This document shows, piece after piece, positions 13,000-15,187 of a stretch of 15,187 bases of DNA; the first letter of the stretch is position 1; every line of letters starts with the position of its first letter. Where the stretch lies: contig JBMHDN010000026.1 in the NCBI GenBank assembly GCA_049889355.1, positions 1-15,187 of the forward strand. Reading direction: 5' to 3'. Both the position numbers and the translations under genes were made by a program. The notes under the pieces were generated by a model. The model was given only the letters and a program-made list of their open reading frames with translations, did not search any database and was not told the DNA's origin. The stretch comes from JBMHDN01 sp049889355. Its GTDB lineage: Bacteria > Pseudomonadota > Alphaproteobacteria > Puniceispirillales > Puniceispirillaceae.

Positions 13000-15123
13000 A
13001 TGTTCGAGATTTATCGTAAAGAAATCGATTGGGGTGGCAAAACCCTGACCCTTGAAACGGGTAAAATTGCGCGCCAGGCAGATGGTGCGGTCTTGGCCAG
13101 CATGGGCGAGACCACTGTGCTCTGTACAGCGGTGGCTGCCAAATCAGCAAAGCCAGGTCAGGATTTCTTCCCCCTGACCGTGAATTATCAGGAAAAGGCA
13201 TTTGCCGCAGGTAAAATCCCAGGTGGTTTTTTCAAGCGTGAAGGCCGTCCGTCTGAAAATGAAACATTGGTCAGCCGTCTGATTGACCGCCCTATCCGCC
13301 CGCTTTTCCCGAAATCATTTAAATGTGAAACACAGGTGGTCTGTACTGTCCTGTCACATGATATGGAAAATAATCCGGATATTGTGGCGATGGTCGGCGC
13401 CTCTGCTGCACTTACCATTTCAGGTGTGCCCTTCTTTGGCCCGATTGCGGCCGCGCGTGTGGCCTATATTGATGGCGGTTATGTGTTGAACCCAACACGC
13501 GCCGAAATGGAAAACAGCGCACTTGATCTGGTGCTAGCTGGTACCAAAGAAGGGGTGCTGATGGTTGAATCAGAAGCCTCAGAACTTTCTGAAGAGATCA
13601 TGCTGGGCGCGGTGAATTTTGGTCACAGCGAAATGCAGTCAGCCATCGATGCAATCATCTCTCTGGCTGAAGTGGCCGCAAAAGAGCCACGTGATCTGCC
13701 AGAAGAAGCCCCAGAAGCTGCGGGTCTGCGCGACACACTTTCCAGCCTGAAGGGCGAGGTAGAAGGCGCTTATGCCATCAAGGATAAGACAGAGCGTCAT
13801 GATGCGCTCTCAGCCATCAAAGCAAAGGCAGTTGAAGCAGCAGGTGAAGAAGCTGATCAAGTGCTGGTCGGCGGCCTTTTCAAGGAAATGGAAGCGGATG
13901 TTGTGCGTGGTGCTATCTTGAAAACAGGTCAGCGTATCGATGGCCGTGATACCAAGACAGTCCGCCCGATTGTAGCTGAAGTCGGCATGCTGCCGCGTAC
14001 CCATGGCTCAGCGCTCTTTACACGCGGCGAGACACAGGCGATGGCGGTAACCACCCTTGGCACAGGTCAAGATGAGCAGATCATTGACGCGCTGGAAGGT
14101 GAATATCGTTCACGCTTCATGCTGCATTACAACTTCCCGCCATATTCAGTAGGTGAAGCAGGTCGTATGGGCAGCCCTGGCCGCCGCGAAATCGGCCATG
14201 GCAAGCTGGCCTGGCGCGCCATTAACCCGGTTCTGCCAACCAAGGAAGAATTTCCCTATACCCTGCGCACTGTCTCAGAAGTGACCGAATCAAACGGTTC
14301 ATCCTCTATGGCGACAGTTTGCGGGACATCGCTTGCGATGATGGATGCTGGTGTGCCGCTCAAGCGGCCAGTTGCCGGTATCGCCATGGGCCTGATTAAA
14401 GAAGGCGACGCTTTTGCCGTGCTGTCAGATATTCTGGGTGATGAAGATCACTTAGGTGATATGGACTTTAAGGTAGCAGGTACAGAAGAGGGGATCACCT
14501 CGCTTCAGATGGATATCAAAATCACCTCCATCACCCCGGAGATCATGGAAATTGCCCTTGGTCAGGCCAAAGATGGCCGCCTGCATATCCTTGATGAGAT
14601 GGGCAAGGCCCTGACCTCGGCACGTGAAGTGCTGGCGGATACTGCACCGAAAATCACCACTATCAAAATCCCAGTGGATAAAATCCGCGAGGTGATTGGC
14701 CCAGGTGGTAAGGTGATTCGCGAGATTTGCGAAGAAACCGGTGCCAAGGTGGATATCGAAGATGACGGCACGGTCTCTATCGCCGCGGTTTCTCAGGAAT
14801 CAGGTGATGCGGCCTATAACAAAATCCGCGAGATTGTGGCTGAGCCAGAATTGGGCGTGATTTATGATGGTAAGGTTGTGAAGACCGTCGATTTCGGCGC
14901 CTTTGTGAACTTCCTTGGTCCGCGTGATGGGCTGGTTCATATCTCAGAGATGAAGAATGAGCGTGTGGCCCAGACAACCGATGTCTGTAAAGAAGGCGAT
15001 ATCGTTAAGGTCAAGGTGATTGGCTTTGATGATCGGGGCAAGGTCAAGCTGTCGATGAAGCGTGTCGATCAGGAAACCGGCGCTGACCTCGAAGCGCAAG
15101 CCGCAGAAGGCCAAGCAGAATAA
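13000..15123 (+). CDS. pnp: Polyribonucleotide nucleotidyltransferase (PNPase)
   Basis: PNPase is a trimeric 3'-to-5' phosphorolytic exoribonuclease central to mRNA decay. Counting from ATG 13000 (707 residues), the first RNase PH domain contains FFKREGRPSE and RLIDRPIRPLFP. A helical linker covers about 240-310. The second RNase PH domain carries AGRMGSPGRREIGHG, TESNGSSSMATVCG and GDEDHLGDMDFK, with the catalytic acids and lysine at about D483, D489 and K491. A KH domain follows (IGPGGKVIREICEETGAKVDI, GPGG near 567-570), then an S1 domain from about 620 (DGKVVKTVDFGAFVNFLG). In-frame ATGs at 12982 and 12988 would add six or four residues. I prefer 13000 because alphaproteobacterial PNPases typically begin MF-x-I-x-RKEI-x-WGG, although the GGAG at 12984-12987 is then 12 bases away, longer than ideal. 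Confidence 0.97.
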   Translation: MFEIYRKEIDWGGKTLTLETGKIARQADGAVLASMGETTVLCTAVAAKSAKPGQDFFPLTVNYQEKAFAAGKIPGGFFKREGRPSENETLVSRLIDRPIRPLFPKSFKCETQVVCTVLSHDMENNPDIVAMVGASAALTISGVPFFGPIAAARVAYIDGGYVLNPTRAEMENSALDLVLAGTKEGVLMVESEASELSEEIMLGAVNFGHSEMQSAIDAIISLAEVAAKEPRDLPEEAPEAAGLRDTLSSLKGEVEGAYAIKDKTERHDALSAIKAKAVEAAGEEADQVLVGGLFKEMEADVVRGAILKTGQRIDGRDTKTVRPIVAEVGMLPRTHGSALFTRGETQAMAVTTLGTGQDEQIIDALEGEYRSRFMLHYNFPPYSVGEAGRMGSPGRREIGHGKLAWRAINPVLPTKEEFPYTLRTVSEVTESNGSSSMATVCGTSLAMMDAGVPLKRPVAGIAMGLIKEGDAFAVLSDILGDEDHLGDMDFKVAGTEEGITSLQMDIKITSITPEIMEIALGQAKDGRLHILDEMGKALTSAREVLADTAPKITTIKIPVDKIREVIGPGGKVIREICEETGAKVDIEDDGTVSIAAVSQESGDAAYNKIREIVAEPELGVIYDGKVVKTVDFGAFVNFLGPRDGLVHISEMKNERVAQTTDVCKEGDIVKVKVIGFDDRGKVKLSMKRVDQETGADLEAQAAEGQAE

Positions 15124-15165
15124 GCCAAGCGCTTTTCTGGTGAAAGCTAAATCACATTCAAAAAG

Positions 15166-15187
15166 ACCCCCGGCACCGCCCGGGGGT
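15166..15187 (+). terminator. Terminator stem after pnp, cut by the window end
   Basis: ACCCCCGG (15166-15173) pairs perfectly with CCGGGGGT (15180-15187) around a 6-base loop, 43 bases after the pnp stop. An A-run (15160-15164) precedes it, so a T-run probably follows just outside the window. Called a terminator from the GC-rich stem and position. Confidence 0.7.

Noticed and set aside
1..15187. Search for a new multi-gene system, mobile element, CRISPR array, tRNA or rRNA
   Set aside because: All substantial plus-strand frames are recognised core genes in the usual alphaproteobacterial order. No transposase, integrase, phage gene, long terminal repeat, spaced repeat array or cloverleaf was seen.

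Overview
The window is a tightly packed, all-plus-strand run of thirteen conserved bacterial housekeeping genes: ybeY, corC-like, lnt, metK, trmB, rimP, nusA, ylxR, infB, rbfA, truB, rpsO and pnp. This order (ybeY-corC-lnt-metK-trmB joined to rimP-nusA-ylxR-infB-rbfA-truB-rpsO-pnp) is characteristic of Alphaproteobacteria. The protein sequences agree, for example the PNPase and MetK N-termini and the YlxR protein with a long C-terminal domain. Base composition looks balanced, near half GC by eye, with short AT-rich gaps. This would suit a marine, small-genome lineage such as SAR116/Puniceispirillum-like bacteria, but that placement is an inference, not a database result.

Region 1 (1-2930) is a coupled cluster for RNA maturation and the cell envelope: YbeY endoribonuclease, a CBS-pair CorC/HlyC-type protein, and apolipoprotein N-acyltransferase. 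Stop and start codons touch or nearly touch. Region 2 (2931-4973) holds metK and trmB. A short hairpin-bearing leader precedes metK. Region 3 (4974-12633) is the classic rimP-nusA-infB operon for 30S maturation, transcription elongation/termination and translation initiation. A very strong GAAA-loop terminator lies just upstream of rimP, downstream of a possible promoter, so it may end the trmB message, attenuate the nusA operon, or both. Region 4 (12605-15187) has two tandem terminators after rpsO, a good promoter candidate, a leader of about 270 nt, pnp, and a terminator stem cut by the window end.

Functionally, rimP, rbfA, ybeY and rpsO concern the small ribosomal subunit. infB starts translation, nusA and pnp act on transcription and RNA decay, and truB and trmB modify tRNA. 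I see no mobile elements, CRISPR arrays, tRNA or rRNA genes, or obviously transferred DNA. I did not find a new multi-gene system. The parts most worth a second look are non-coding (the metK, rimP and pnp leaders) and a repeat-built insertion inside TruB.
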